From assembly GCA_963718105.1 (NCBI GenBank), contig OY970352.1, positions 1,798,001 through 1,862,000 of the forward strand: a DNA stretch of 64,000 nt, in the 5' to 3' direction. Numbering within the stretch: the stretch's first letter is position 1; each line of letters opens with the position of its first letter. The position numbers were made by a program, and so were the translations under genes. Shown here piece after piece: positions 17,174-26,554 of the stretch. The notes beneath the pieces were generated by a model that saw only the letters and a list, made by a program, of their open reading frames with translations, did no database searches and had not been told where the DNA came from. The stretch comes from DASYKT01 sp963718105 (lineage in GTDB: Bacteria > Acidobacteriota > Blastocatellia > Pyrinomonadales > Pyrinomonadaceae).

Positions 17174-18739
17174 TCAACTAATAAAACTTTCCTTCGGGCG
17201 AATTATTAAACTCGCCAGCCAGGCAACAATGAACGTGGTCAGGCTTCCGATAAGTGCGTACCACGTCCAGGCGATCTTTGTGCCAAAAAGTATGTAGAGC
17301 ATCAACGTTATGCTCGCGCCCATTCCGATCAGCGCATGGATCTCGCGAACTCTTTTCAGGAACGTGCCGATCAGAAAGACTCCCAGTATCGGCCCGTTAA
17401 TGAGCGAAGCGACCGACAAGGCGCTGCCGAGCGCGGACGAATTTGTTTTCATCAACACCAGCGCGACGCCGATCTGCACGATGCCGACGCCCAGCGTCAG
17501 CCAGCGCGACACGCGCAGGTAATGCTTATCTTCCCGGCCGGGCCTAAACGGCTTATACAGGTCCTGGACGAACGTGGCGGCGATCGAATTGAGCGACGAC
17601 GAAAGCGCCGCGGCAAATATCGCGGCCACCACCAGACCGCTTAAACCCGAAGGCATGTGCTGCGTAATAAAATCCGGAAAAACCTTATCACCGCCTTTGA
17701 ACGGGTAAAAATTAGTTACCGACGCGGCGAAACCCGGATCGGAAAAACATTTGGCGATCTGGTCCGGAAAAAGTTTGCCGCAAGCTTCCGCTGCATTGGA
17801 ATAAAGCGGATCCGCATACGGCTGATAGTATGTAAAGAGCAGCACGCCGATAAAAAGAAACCCGATGAACTGCGCCAGGATAACGGCGCCGCTCGAAAGC
17901 AGCGCAAACGAAGCGCGGCTGGCTTTGTCAGTGCACAGGTATCGCTGCACCAAGTACTGGTCGGTGCCGTGCGTCGACATCGTCAAAAAGCACCCGCCCA
18001 ACAGGCCTGCCCAAAATGTATAGGTCTTCGTCATATCCAGCGAAAAATCGAACAGGCTGAATTTGTTGAACTGTTCGCCGATCGCGACCGCCCCGCCAAA
18101 ACCGCCCTGCACCTGGTTGGCGATCACTATCGCCGCGGCGATCGCCCCGCCGATATAGATCCCAAGCTGCACGACCTCGACCCAAATGACGGCTTCCATC
18201 CCGCCGTAGTACGTGAAAATTATCATTATCACGCCCAGCAGAATCACCGAGCCGACCACTACCAGGTCGGTATTTGTCTGCGGTTGAAACGCGGTATAGA
18301 CCGCCGCCAAAACTATTGCCGTTAACAGTAGACGGATTCCGTCGGCAATGTTGCGCATCACCACGAAAAGCGCCGAGGCCAGCATCTTTACCTTTGAGCC
18401 GAACCGCTCGCCGAGCAGTTGATACACGGTCAGCAGTTCGCCTTTGAAATAAAGCGGGATAAAGAGCAGGGAAATGACCACCCGGCCGAGCATATAGCCG
18501 AGAACGATCTGCAAAAACTGGAAATTGCCGCCTTTGGAAAAAGCGATCCCGGGTACGGAGATAAACGTAATGGTCGAAGTTTCCGTAGCGACGATCGAAG
18601 CCGCGATCGCCCACCAGGGCACACTGCGGTCGCCGACAAAATAATCTTCGGTCGTTTCCTGCTTACCGGAAAACCAGACGCCGAAAAGCGTTACGCCGAT
18701 AAGGTAGCCGAAGATGATGATCAGATCGAGTGTTTGCAT
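17174..18739 (-). CDS. Sodium:solute symporter (SSS/SLC5 family)
   Basis: 521 residues with about 13 predicted membrane helices and an SSS pattern: the N-terminal LIIIFGYLIGVTLFGVWFSGK, an early DYFVGDRSVPWWAIAASIVATETSTITFISVPG segment, and a TYYGGMEAVIWVEVVQ region. Members move sugars, amino acids or vitamins with Na+. Its place between nagZ and murQ suggests uptake of MurNAc, GlcNAc or small muropeptides (inference). Paralogues with many substrates exist, so the substrate is not settled by sequence. Confidence 0.88.
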   Translation of the reverse strand: MQTLDLIIIFGYLIGVTLFGVWFSGKQETTEDYFVGDRSVPWWAIAASIVATETSTITFISVPGIAFSKGGNFQFLQIVLGYMLGRVVISLLFIPLYFKGELLTVYQLLGERFGSKVKMLASALFVVMRNIADGIRLLLTAIVLAAVYTAFQPQTNTDLVVVGSVILLGVIMIIFTYYGGMEAVIWVEVVQLGIYIGGAIAAAIVIANQVQGGFGGAVAIGEQFNKFSLFDFSLDMTKTYTFWAGLLGGCFLTMSTHGTDQYLVQRYLCTDKASRASFALLSSGAVILAQFIGFLFIGVLLFTYYQPYADPLYSNAAEACGKLFPDQIAKCFSDPGFAASVTNFYPFKGGDKVFPDFITQHMPSGLSGLVVAAIFAAALSSSLNSIAATFVQDLYKPFRPGREDKHYLRVSRWLTLGVGIVQIGVALVLMKTNSSALGSALSVASLINGPILGVFLIGTFLKRVREIHALIGMGASITLMLYILFGTKIAWTWYALIGSLTTFIVAWLASLIIRPKESFIS

Positions 18740-18756
18740 GTTTTACTTTTCGGCCT

Positions 18757-19587
18757 TTAGTCGACGATCTGCACACAGCGCTCGTCGTTATATGTGAGGT
18801 TGTAGCTACTAACCGGGGTCATGTCGGGCACTTTGATATAGCCCTCATCTTTATTGGTAAGGACAAGTACTTTTTTGTCATTTACCTTCCATTTTTTCAG
18901 GGCCGCGCCCGGGACCGTCAAGATATGCTTTTCGCTATCGTAAGACATGAGGCCGTTCTTGTTCTTGTTCGTGGTGAAGGAATATTCTTCCTGAAAATAA
19001 TACTCAAGGAAATCAGTTTTTTCTCTGCCTTTGCCTTTTAACTGAATGACGTTGTCTTTTGAAAGGCTCAATCGCAATATGCCGTCCGAAGCAAATTCGA
19101 CTGGTTCAAAAACGATCTTGAAGGTTATCGGCTCGTGCCTGTCGTTTTCATAGGCGATCTCGTTCTCATTTTTATAGCCTTCAAGCTCCAGAAAAAAATC
19201 AGATATTTTTGGCCGATCCAAAACGTCGCCTCCCGAAGGAGTGATGATAAGCTCCGTGTCGGTTTTTTGCGGTTTTTCCGGGCAGGGAGAATTATAGTCG
19301 TAACCGCTGTCCGTGTCTGTTTTAAGCATCTCGGTCCCGTTAAATGTAATTTTCTCCGGACTGATCGAAAGCGCGCTGCCGTCATCAAATTTTACGAACG
19401 ACACTGAAGCCCTAACGTAAGTTTTTTTCCTGGTGGCCTTTATATAATAGGTCTGAGATATTCGGTAAGGCTTAAGGTCCAGTAGGAGTTTTTTGATAAC
19501 GATCCGGCCGTCATTGATACTGGCACAACCGGCGTTCAAAATAAGGCCGGCGAGCAGAAAAAGTATAACGGCTGTTTGTCTTTTCAT
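18757..19587 (-). CDS. Lipoprotein of unknown function in the peptidoglycan-recycling cluster
   Basis: 276 residues. A lipoprotein signal ends LNAGC (Cys 21). The mature part is mostly beta-type sequence with many charged residues and no domain I recognise. It starts inside the murQ stop (4-base overlap) and ends 17 bases before the symporter gene, so translational coupling to both is likely. It could be a periplasmic binding or assembly factor for the pathway, but this is inferred from position only. Confidence 0.7.
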   Translation of the reverse strand: MKRQTAVILFLLAGLILNAGCASINDGRIVIKKLLLDLKPYRISQTYYIKATRKKTYVRASVSFVKFDDGSALSISPEKITFNGTEMLKTDTDSGYDYNSPCPEKPQKTDTELIITPSGGDVLDRPKISDFFLELEGYKNENEIAYENDRHEPITFKIVFEPVEFASDGILRLSLSKDNVIQLKGKGREKTDFLEYYFQEEYSFTTNKNKNGLMSYDSEKHILTVPGAALKKWKVNDKKVLVLTNKDEGYIKVPDMTPVSSYNLTYNDERCVQIVD

Positions 19588-20477
19588 TTCTCCAGCAGCT
19601 TGATAGCTTTCTCTATCACAAAATTCGTTTTGATCAGCGCGCGTTCGGCTTCCTCACGGGTGGAATTTGCATGGATCATTACCACTGCCACGCGCAGGTC
19701 GCCGGTCCCTTCGGCCAGGCGGGCGCGGGCGGCGTCTTCATCCAAACCTGCTTCGGCCATTAGGATACGCACACTGCGGTCTTTTAGTTTTTCATTGGAC
19801 GAGCGCATATTGGTCATCCGGTTACCCTTCACATAGCCAAGGCGGATCATAGCCACGGTCGAGATCATATTCAGGACCAATTTCTGCGCCGTGCCTGCTT
19901 TCATTCGGGTCGAACCGGTAATGGCTTCCGCGCCGACATAAGGAACGATCGCTATCTCGGCCGTTTTCGTCAGTTCCGAATCGGGCACGCAGGTTAACCC
20001 GGCGGTAAAGCACCCCAGCCGGCGGGCAAATTCCACCGCGCCGTTGGTATAAGGCGTCCGGCCCGAAGCGGCAATGCCGACCAGGGCGTCTTTGCCCGTG
20101 ATGCCGCGGATCTGCAGATCGCGCGCGCCGGCCTCGCGGTCGTCTTCGGAAGATTCGGTCGCTTTATGCAAGGCGTCAAAACCTCCGGCGATCACGCCCT
20201 GCACCAGCTCAGGATCCACACCAAAGGTCGGCGGTATTTCCGAAGCGTCCAGCACACCCAAACGCCCGCTCGTACCCGTGCCGATATAAAAAAGCCGGCC
20301 GCCGTTTTGCAGGCGTTCGACGATACGGTCGGTCGCCCAGGCCAGTTCGGGCAGCACTTTTTCCACCGCCTCGGCCACCAGCTTATCTTCACTGTTGATA
20401 AGGCGCAGCGCATCGAGCGTCGATGCTCTATCGATGTCCGAGGTATTCGGATTTTCCTGTTCGGTTATCGGCAGCAT
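19584..20477 (-). CDS. murQ: N-acetylmuramic acid 6-phosphate etherase
   Basis: Cytoplasmic enzyme that cleaves the lactyl ether of MurNAc-6P, giving GlcNAc-6P and D-lactate. It has a SIS-domain fold with IGTGTSGRLGVLDASEIPPTF. Glu80 in that motif and Glu111 in TESSEDD match the catalytic positions known from E. coli MurQ. Length 297 is normal. The start overlaps the stop of the upstream TonB_C gene by one base (TAATG), and the stop overlaps the downstream lipoprotein gene. This is the clearest diagnostic gene for MurNAc recycling here. Confidence 0.96.
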   Translation of the reverse strand: MLPITEQENPNTSDIDRASTLDALRLINSEDKLVAEAVEKVLPELAWATDRIVERLQNGGRLFYIGTGTSGRLGVLDASEIPPTFGVDPELVQGVIAGGFDALHKATESSEDDREAGARDLQIRGITGKDALVGIAASGRTPYTNGAVEFARRLGCFTAGLTCVPDSELTKTAEIAIVPYVGAEAITGSTRMKAGTAQKLVLNMISTVAMIRLGYVKGNRMTNMRSSNEKLKDRSVRILMAEAGLDEDAARARLAEGTGDLRVAVVMIHANSTREEAERALIKTNFVIEKAIKLLEK

Positions 20478-21409
20478 TAATAAAGTAAGAAATTATATTC
20501 GACCACTTTTGTGATGGCATAAGGTTCGCCTTTACGCATGGCCGGCGAAAATTTGATCTGCCTGGCAGCGCTGATGGCGTTCTGGGTCAAACCAAGCGGC
20601 AGCCTCGCAAGCACCGTGATATTTCCGATCTCCTTATTTTTTTCAAAAGTGACGCGCAGCTTAACGGTCCCCGATACCTGGAATTGCCGCGCCAGTTCCG
20701 TGTAAGACGGCGGCGCTTTTGACAGGATGGCCACCGGGCTGTCAACCTTCGCGTATTTTGGCGGCGCCACCGTGTCCAGCGGCTGCGGCGCGCGTCCCAT
20801 TTCACCTCCAAAGCCACCGGCGCTCATCCCGCCGGCAGCCGGTGATTTTAGAATATCGTTCCTGGCAGCGGCGGAGATCGGGGAAGTTACGGAAGTTGCG
20901 GGTTTTTCCGGATTCTCGATCTGGCGGTTCAGTTTTATGGATTTCAAAAATTCCTCGATCATCGGGTTGGCGCGGATTTCACTGATGACGTCAAAGACGT
21001 AAAAATTTACCGGCGCCTGGATGGCGATAAAGGAATGCTCATAATCGTCGGTGCCTTTAAAGTCGTAACGTTGGCCTTTAATACCGTCGATCTCGATCTC
21101 GCTTGGAGTAGGCGCTTCAATGGCCAGTGACACAAGCTGCCGGAGAAACGACTCGGGGCTTTTACTATCTGAAAATACAGTGAATAATGTTTTGCTCGCC
21201 ACCGCGCGATAACGCCCGCTGATCACGCCTTCCGCATCCCAACGCGAGCTGACCACATTGGGCGAAGGGAAATTAATGCTGAATTCTTCCTTCGGCGGTT
21301 CGAATTTTGTCCATTTCGGCTCGTCAAAGTCGACCTGCGCAGCCGCGGTAATAGCGGCGGTAACAGTCAGCGCCGCCGTTAGCAAAAAAATGTATAAAGC
21401 TTTGTTCAT
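20477..21409 (-). CDS. Exported protein with a C-terminal TonB domain
   Basis: 310 residues: signal peptide (1-24, ending AAAQ), an uncharacterised beta-rich domain (about 30-150), a Pro/Gly-rich linker (170-215), and a TonB_C domain (about 220-310) with PPSYTELARQFQVSGTVKLRV and terminal VVEYNFLLY. It lacks a clear N-terminal membrane anchor beyond the cleavable signal, so it is not a standard TonB. Its stop overlaps the murQ start by one base. It may act in the periplasm with outer-membrane uptake of the pathway substrate (inference). Confidence 0.75.
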   Translation of the reverse strand: MNKALYIFLLTAALTVTAAITAAAQVDFDEPKWTKFEPPKEEFSINFPSPNVVSSRWDAEGVISGRYRAVASKTLFTVFSDSKSPESFLRQLVSLAIEAPTPSEIEIDGIKGQRYDFKGTDDYEHSFIAIQAPVNFYVFDVISEIRANPMIEEFLKSIKLNRQIENPEKPATSVTSPISAAARNDILKSPAAGGMSAGGFGGEMGRAPQPLDTVAPPKYAKVDSPVAILSKAPPSYTELARQFQVSGTVKLRVTFEKNKEIGNITVLARLPLGLTQNAISAARQIKFSPAMRKGEPYAITKVVEYNFLLY

Positions 21410-21453
21410 CTAAGTATTATCTTAGTTAAGTATTGGCGCGAATCCAAATCGCA

Positions 21454-21565
21454 CCGCAGCGCCGGCGTCCCGGCGGCTGTCCGGTGGGCGTCCCGCCCGC
21501 CGTCTTTGCTTTGATGTGAGCGCGAGACGCACTCACGACAGCCGGCGAGACGCCGGCGCTACGGC
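21454..21565. repeat. Compound hairpin array (family B variant)
   Basis: Successive hairpins have stems such as GGTGGGCG/CGCCCGCC, GTGAG/CTCAC and GCCGGC/GCCGGC, with loops of GTCC or GAGA type, between outer GCGCCGGCG and CGCCGGCGC arms. It lies upstream of the TonB_C gene. A longer relative is at 44072-44252. Confidence 0.75.
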
Positions 21566-21570
21566 AGTGC

Positions 21571-22548
21571 TCATTTCCCGTTCGCATGTCTGAACGCCAA
21601 TTTTGCAGCGGCCAGGACCGGCGGAAACTTGGGCGGTGCGAGAAACGCCTTGGGCGCCGCGGTCCGAATAGTTTCCAGTAAAGGCTTTAACAGCATGTCT
21701 CCCGCGTTAAAGATCCCGCCGACATACGACACCACAAACTTACTCTTTTGCAGTTTTAGTTTTTCCACCACGGCGATAGCGGCGATGCCCAGCTCGCGCC
21801 CGGCTTCCTTTATTAATTCCACCGCCACTTTATCGCCCTCTTTTGCCGCTTCGATCACATAGCGCGCAAAACCCGCGATGCGTTCATTGGTCATATTCGC
21901 GCCGTAGATCGCGGTCCCGACGTCCTCTACATTTTGCACGCGAAAATACTGCACTGCTTTTTCACTCAGGACTGTAGGCCTGGCGCGTCCGTCAAAAGCC
22001 TTGGCAATGGATTGCAGCGCCCGCCGCGCGATCCCGGCCGCTCCGCCTTCATCTCCCGCCAGCGGCCCCCAGCCTCCCGCGCTGGCACGCTCGCCCTTTT
22101 CGTTTTGCCCCAGGCAGTTAGAGCCGGTCCCGGCAATTACCACCAGCCCGGCTTTTCCTTCGGTCGCGCCATACAGCGCGATCTCGGTATCGGGCACTAC
22201 GTCCAGGGTTTTGGTCGCCATCTCCCTCAGCAGCCGGTTTTTCAGCGAAAGCCGCAAGTCTTCACGCCGGACCCCGGCAACGCCAAATTGGGCGGCGACA
22301 ATGTCCGCCCGGCTCAGATCGGCGCGGTCGCAGGCCTGGTCGATCGCCTGACAGATATGCTCCACGGCTATTTCCACACCGACCCGCAGGGGATTAGAAG
22401 CGCCTCCTGTGCCTTCGCTGATCTGGTTTTGGTCCTGATCTATAAGAACTGCCCGGGTGGAGGTGCCGCCGCCGTCCACACCCAGATAGATACGATTTGG
22501 TTTGAGAATAGAACGGCTTTTTATCTTTTTTTCCTGACGGCCCGGCAT
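21571..22548 (-). CDS. BadF/NagK-type amino-sugar kinase
   Basis: ATP-dependent kinase of the BadF/BadG/BcrA ASKHA group, to which N-acetylglucosamine kinases and MurK belong. The 325 residues show phosphate-1 loop GVDGGGTSTRA (23-33), VVIAGTGSNCLG, GGWGPLAGDEGGAAGI and a VVSYVGGIFNAGD adenosine region. In this cluster it most likely makes GlcNAc-6P and/or MurNAc-6P for NagA and MurQ. It is the first gene of the minus-strand cluster and is divergent from a LysR regulator 118 bases away. Whether it accepts MurNAc cannot be read from the sequence. Confidence 0.88.
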   Translation of the reverse strand: MPGRQEKKIKSRSILKPNRIYLGVDGGGTSTRAVLIDQDQNQISEGTGGASNPLRVGVEIAVEHICQAIDQACDRADLSRADIVAAQFGVAGVRREDLRLSLKNRLLREMATKTLDVVPDTEIALYGATEGKAGLVVIAGTGSNCLGQNEKGERASAGGWGPLAGDEGGAAGIARRALQSIAKAFDGRARPTVLSEKAVQYFRVQNVEDVGTAIYGANMTNERIAGFARYVIEAAKEGDKVAVELIKEAGRELGIAAIAVVEKLKLQKSKFVVSYVGGIFNAGDMLLKPLLETIRTAAPKAFLAPPKFPPVLAAAKLAFRHANGK

Positions 22549-22611
22549 TTAAACTGGTGGATGCACCAACCTCATTACTCGATAAAGAATTTTGTTCTAT
22601 TCTAACGGGAC

Positions 22612-22642
22612 TTGACATATAATGAAAATTAAAAGATTTTAT
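22612..22642 (+). promoter_or_regulatory. Candidate promoter of the LysR gene
   Basis: A perfect TTGACA -35 (22612-22617) is followed by AT-rich sequence with GATTTT at 17 bases. It sits in the divergent kinase-LysR gap, where LysR operators usually lie. Confidence 0.45.
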
Positions 22643-22666
22643 CTGTGCGATAACTATTAGTGATAT

Positions 22667-23593
22667 ATGGAAATCCGACAGATCAGGGCTTTCGTGGCTA
22701 TTGCTGAGACACGTACCTTTACGGCAGGAGCGCGCCAGGTCAACGTTACCCAGGCTGCTATCTCGATGCAGATACGGCAGTTGGAGAACGAGATCGGGAT
22801 GCCTCTCTTTACCCGCACCCCGCGCCGGGTGATACTGACGCAGGCGGGAGAGATACTCCTAGAGCGCGCGCGAAAGATACTGCGCGAGCACGACGCGGCG
22901 CTGGCGCAGATCTCCGAAGCGCATGGCGCGGAGCATGGACGGCTGCGCATCGGCACGGCCTCGGCCACTTTTGCGGCCGACCCGCTGCCGGAGATCCTGA
23001 GCACGCTCAACCGCCAGTATCCCAAGGCGGATATTACCGTATTTTCCGGTACGAGCGAGGCGCTGGAGCAGAAGATCCTGGCCGGCGATCTGGATGTAGC
23101 TTTCGTCTCGCTGCCGATCGAAGCGCAAAATATCCAATCCGAGCTTCTGATCAGCGACGAGATCGTCGCCATTGCGCACCCCAGCCACTTGCTGGCAAAG
23201 AAACGCGTGATCAGCGCGGCGGCGCTGGCCAGCGAAAATCTGATCCTGGGCGAACACGGCGGAAATACGCGCCGCCGGATCGATAAATTTTTCGCCGATG
23301 CCGGGGTCAAGCCAAACGTGATAATGGAGCTCAGCCGCCAGTCCGCCATTAACCAGATGGTGGCGAGTAATATGGGCGTCGGTATCGCCGGGCTGCGGGT
23401 TATCAAGAACGAGGTCGATAAAGGCAAACTGGTCTCGTGGTGGATAGAGGGCGCCGAGATAAACTGGGAACTGGGCCTGGCGCGCCTCCGCGGCGGATAT
23501 TTTTCGCCCATCGCCCAGACATTTGTCCAACTCTGCCACGAAAGCTTTGCCGAGGAAAAAGAAGCCAAGGCGCAAAGATCGCGGGCGAAGTAA
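22667..23593 (+). CDS. LysR family transcriptional regulator
   Basis: 308 residues. The N-terminal winged helix-turn-helix (1-60) has QIRAFVAIAETRTFTAGA, then NVTQAAISMQIRQLENEIG and FTRTPRRVILTQAG. A two-lobed periplasmic-binding-like effector domain follows (about 90-295). It is divergently transcribed from the amino-sugar kinase and followed by the serine-hydrolase/NamZ gene, so it is a good candidate regulator of the whole recycling cluster, sensing a pathway sugar or phosphate (inference). Its stop region is part of a repeated C-family unit. Confidence 0.92.
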   Translation: MEIRQIRAFVAIAETRTFTAGARQVNVTQAAISMQIRQLENEIGMPLFTRTPRRVILTQAGEILLERARKILREHDAALAQISEAHGAEHGRLRIGTASATFAADPLPEILSTLNRQYPKADITVFSGTSEALEQKILAGDLDVAFVSLPIEAQNIQSELLISDEIVAIAHPSHLLAKKRVISAAALASENLILGEHGGNTRRRIDKFFADAGVKPNVIMELSRQSAINQMVASNMGVGIAGLRVIKNEVDKGKLVSWWIEGAEINWELGLARLRGGYFSPIAQTFVQLCHESFAEEKEAKAQRSRAK

Positions 23594-23736
23594 TAGGCAG
23601 AAACAAGGGCAGTTATGGAGCGTGTTTTCCTAAGAATAAGGACCCAAGCGAAGTAACAGGCAGAAACGCGACAGTTATGGAGCGTGCCTAAAAAAGTCAA
23701 ATTACACGCTCCATAACTGTCGCGTTTCTGCCTGCT
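23591..23736. repeat. Family C repeat: two direct units and one inverted
   Basis: Units containing AGTTATGGAGCGTG occur in direct orientation at 23596-23624 and 23658-23686 and inverted at 23703-23734. Units 2 and 3 form a long palindrome with a short AT loop. The direct units share leading GCGAAGTAAYAGGCAGAAAC, so the first includes the LysR stop. Confidence 0.85.
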
Positions 23737-23793
23737 TTTGTTCGTTGTATTCTGACCACTAGCTAAGCTAGTGGCAATTTAGATTCTGGCCGG

Positions 23794-26355
23794 ATGATGA
23801 AAAGTATTAAATCACTACCTTTCTTATTTTCACATTTCTTAAGAGTATTTCCACAACTCCTCTGTCTTCTTTGCGTACTCGGCGGCTCGATCTATGCTCA
23901 GGCACTGCCGGCAGCGCTGCCGCAAACCGCCGGCATGTCCGCCGAAAAGTTAAAGCAGATCGACGCGCTGGTGGAAAAAGACATTGCCGACAAAAAGCTG
24001 CCCGGCGCGGTGGTTCTGGTCGGACACAAAGGCAAGATAGTTTTCCGCAAAGCCTATGGTAACCGGGCGCTCGTGCCGGCGGTCGAAAAAATGACGGTCG
24101 ATACGATCTTCGACGTCGCCAGCCTGACCAAGGTTGTCGCGACAACCACCAGCGTGATGATCCTGGTCGAGCGCGGCCAGCTTCGCTTAAACGACACCAT
24201 CGGAAAATACATCCCCGAAATTCAGGATAAAGATGTTAAGAGCATCACGATCCAGCAGTTGCTGACACACGTCTCGGGCTTTGCGCCGGATTTCGACCTG
24301 CGCGAAAAATGGACCGGCCGGGAAGGAATGCAGGATGCGCTAAAAAAGGAAAAGCTGCGCACACCGCCGGGAACAAAATTTGTTTATTCGGACATCGGGT
24401 TTATTGTGCTGGGCGAGATCGTGCAGCGCATCAGCGGCCTAAGCCTTTCGACTTTTACCGCGCAAAATATCTTCGACCCGCTCAAGGCGAACGATTCAAA
24501 CTTCGTGAGAAGAATGGAAGTGACTTATGCCGGGCCGGGGATAAACGTCACGCCGGCCGACCCGCTGACCCGGCGCATCGCTCCAACCGAAAATATTAAG
24601 GGCCAGCAGAGTTACCTGGGCGGACAATTCGACGGTAAAGACGGTGACAAGATCCTGCGCGGAGAAGTCCACGATCCTACCTCGTATCGAATGGGCGGAG
24701 TGGCCGGCCATGCCGGATTGTTCTCGACCGCCGATGATTTGGCGCGTTTTTGCCAGATGCTTTTAAACGGGGGGATTCTCGATGGGAAGAGAATTCTAAG
24801 CTCCGGCACCGTGGCGCGGATGACCGCGCCGATCGTCGTTTCCGAAGACGGCGCGACACGCGGGCTGGGTTGGGATATGAACACCGGGTTCTCGTCGAAC
24901 CGCGGCGAGTTTTTTCCGCTCGGCTCTTTCGGCCACACCGGTTTTACCGGCACCTCGCTCTGGATCGACCGCGTTTCGCAAACGTTCGTCGTATTTCTTT
25001 CCAACCGCGTTCATCCCGACGGCAAGGGCGATGTCACGCCGCTGCGCGCGAAAGTCGCGACGGTAGTTGCTTCGGCCATTGAAGACACTCCTATCGAAGT
25101 CGTTCGGCTTGCCGAAGGAGCTTATTGGTCGCAGGTCGCGGCTCAGATCCCGAAATTCAAAGAGCAGGCTGAAGCTGCTAAAAGAACGGCGGCGAACGGC
25201 GAACAATCGACAGCAAGCAGCGACGTTCTAAACGGCATCGACGTTTTGAAGAAAAATAATTTCAAAGAGTTGAACGGGCTGCGCGTTGGTTTGATAACAA
25301 ATCATACCGGCCGCGATCGCGCGGGCACGCAAACGATCGACGTCTTAAAAGCCGCGCCCAACGTAAAACTGGCCGCGCTCTTTGCGCCGGAACACGGCAT
25401 TCGCGGAGAAGTTGACGATAAGGTTTCCGATTCGATGGATGAGAGAACCGGTTTGCCGATCTACTCGCTCTACGGCGAGTCGCGCCGCCCGAAACCGGAG
25501 CAGCTAAAAGACCTCGACGCGCTGGTTTTTGATATTCAGGATGTCGGCGTGCGGTTTTACACTTATATGGCTACGCTCAAGAACGTGATGGAAGAAGCAG
25601 GCAAGGCAAAGCTGAAAGTTTTTGTCCTTGACCGTCCAAATCCGATCGGCGGTGTAGATGTCGAGGGCCCGGTCGCCGATGCCGACAAGCTTTCTTTTGT
25701 CGTTACACACACCACTACCGCCCGCCACGGAATGACGGCCGGTGAGTGGGCGATGATGGTCAACGCCGAAAATAAACTTAATTGCGATCTGGCCGTAATA
25801 AAAATGGAAGGCTGGAGCCGCGGGCAATGGTTCGACCGGACGGGGCAGACCTGGGTAAATCCCTCGCCGAATATGCGCAGCCTGACCGAAGCCACGCTGT
25901 ATCCCGGCGTCGGGCTATTGGAAACAACCAATATTTCCGTGGGGCGGGGAACCGACACACCTTTTGAAGTGATCGGCGCGCCCTGGTTCGGCGGTGACGG
26001 CGGGCAAAAACTGGCGGCCTATCTGAATTCCAGAAATCTTCCGGGCGTCCGGTTCATACCGGTGAATTTCAAGCCGAACGCGTCAGTTTTTAAAGACCAG
26101 GATTGCGGCGGGGTTAATATCATCGTGATCGACCGCGCTCGTTTCAAATCGGTTCGAACGGGGCTGGAAATAGCCGTTGCGCTGCAAAAACTTTTCCCCG
26201 GCGGGTGGAAAACCGAGAATTATAATCGCCTGCTGGCAAATCAGGCGGTTTATGATATGGTAAGGCAAGGAATGCCCCCCGAAGACATTGAAAAAGCCTG
26301 GCAGCCCGCTTTGGAAGACTTTCTGAAACGTCGCGCACGGTTTTTGCTTTATTGA
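23794..26355 (+). CDS. Fusion of serine hydrolase (beta-lactamase fold) and NamZ exo-muramidase
   Basis: 853-residue exported protein. The signal peptide spans about 1-36 (ending IYAQ). Residues 45-435 are a class C beta-lactamase/YbbE-like serine hydrolase with S110-x-x-K113 (ASLTK), Y198-S-D and HTGF (381-384). A short linker (440-478) leads to a DUF1343 domain (about 479-853), the GH171 NamZ family. It has GLITNHTGRDRAG, APEHGIRGE, DIQDVGVRFYTY and DRPNPIGG. NamZ (B. subtilis YbbC) removes non-reducing MurNAc. In B. subtilis the two activities are separate neighbouring genes, ybbE and ybbC. Here they are one chain, which could couple peptide or amide trimming to sugar removal (inference). 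Confidence 0.9.
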   Translation: MMKSIKSLPFLFSHFLRVFPQLLCLLCVLGGSIYAQALPAALPQTAGMSAEKLKQIDALVEKDIADKKLPGAVVLVGHKGKIVFRKAYGNRALVPAVEKMTVDTIFDVASLTKVVATTTSVMILVERGQLRLNDTIGKYIPEIQDKDVKSITIQQLLTHVSGFAPDFDLREKWTGREGMQDALKKEKLRTPPGTKFVYSDIGFIVLGEIVQRISGLSLSTFTAQNIFDPLKANDSNFVRRMEVTYAGPGINVTPADPLTRRIAPTENIKGQQSYLGGQFDGKDGDKILRGEVHDPTSYRMGGVAGHAGLFSTADDLARFCQMLLNGGILDGKRILSSGTVARMTAPIVVSEDGATRGLGWDMNTGFSSNRGEFFPLGSFGHTGFTGTSLWIDRVSQTFVVFLSNRVHPDGKGDVTPLRAKVATVVASAIEDTPIEVVRLAEGAYWSQVAAQIPKFKEQAEAAKRTAANGEQSTASSDVLNGIDVLKKNNFKELNGLRVGLITNHTGRDRAGTQTIDVLKAAPNVKLAALFAPEHGIRGEVDDKVSDSMDERTGLPIYSLYGESRRPKPEQLKDLDALVFDIQDVGVRFYTYMATLKNVMEEAGKAKLKVFVLDRPNPIGGVDVEGPVADADKLSFVVTHTTTARHGMTAGEWAMMVNAENKLNCDLAVIKMEGWSRGQWFDRTGQTWVNPSPNMRSLTEATLYPGVGLLETTNISVGRGTDTPFEVIGAPWFGGDGGQKLAAYLNSRNLPGVRFIPVNFKPNASVFKDQDCGGVNIIVIDRARFKSVRTGLEIAVALQKLFPGGWKTENYNRLLANQAVYDMVRQGMPPEDIEKAWQPALEDFLKRRARFLLY

Positions 26356-26554
26356 AAAAATATTGGTAGTTTAGTCCTCTAGTTTTGTAAATTTTTGCAT
26401 TGGAAATAGCTTTACTTTAGTAATTTCAATACTTTAAGGCGTGTCACCCGTGTGTAACACCCATAACGAAAATTTGAAGCTTTTTCCAAAAATTTCAATA
26501 AATCTTATAGCTATCTTGGTTTTTACTTTAACTTTAGCGAGGAAAAGAAAGAAT

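Noticed and set aside
22657..23700. Long open frame (347 codons) on the minus strand opposite the LysR gene
   Set aside because: It is antisense to a clear LysR protein, has no family motifs, and follows from codon bias of the real gene.
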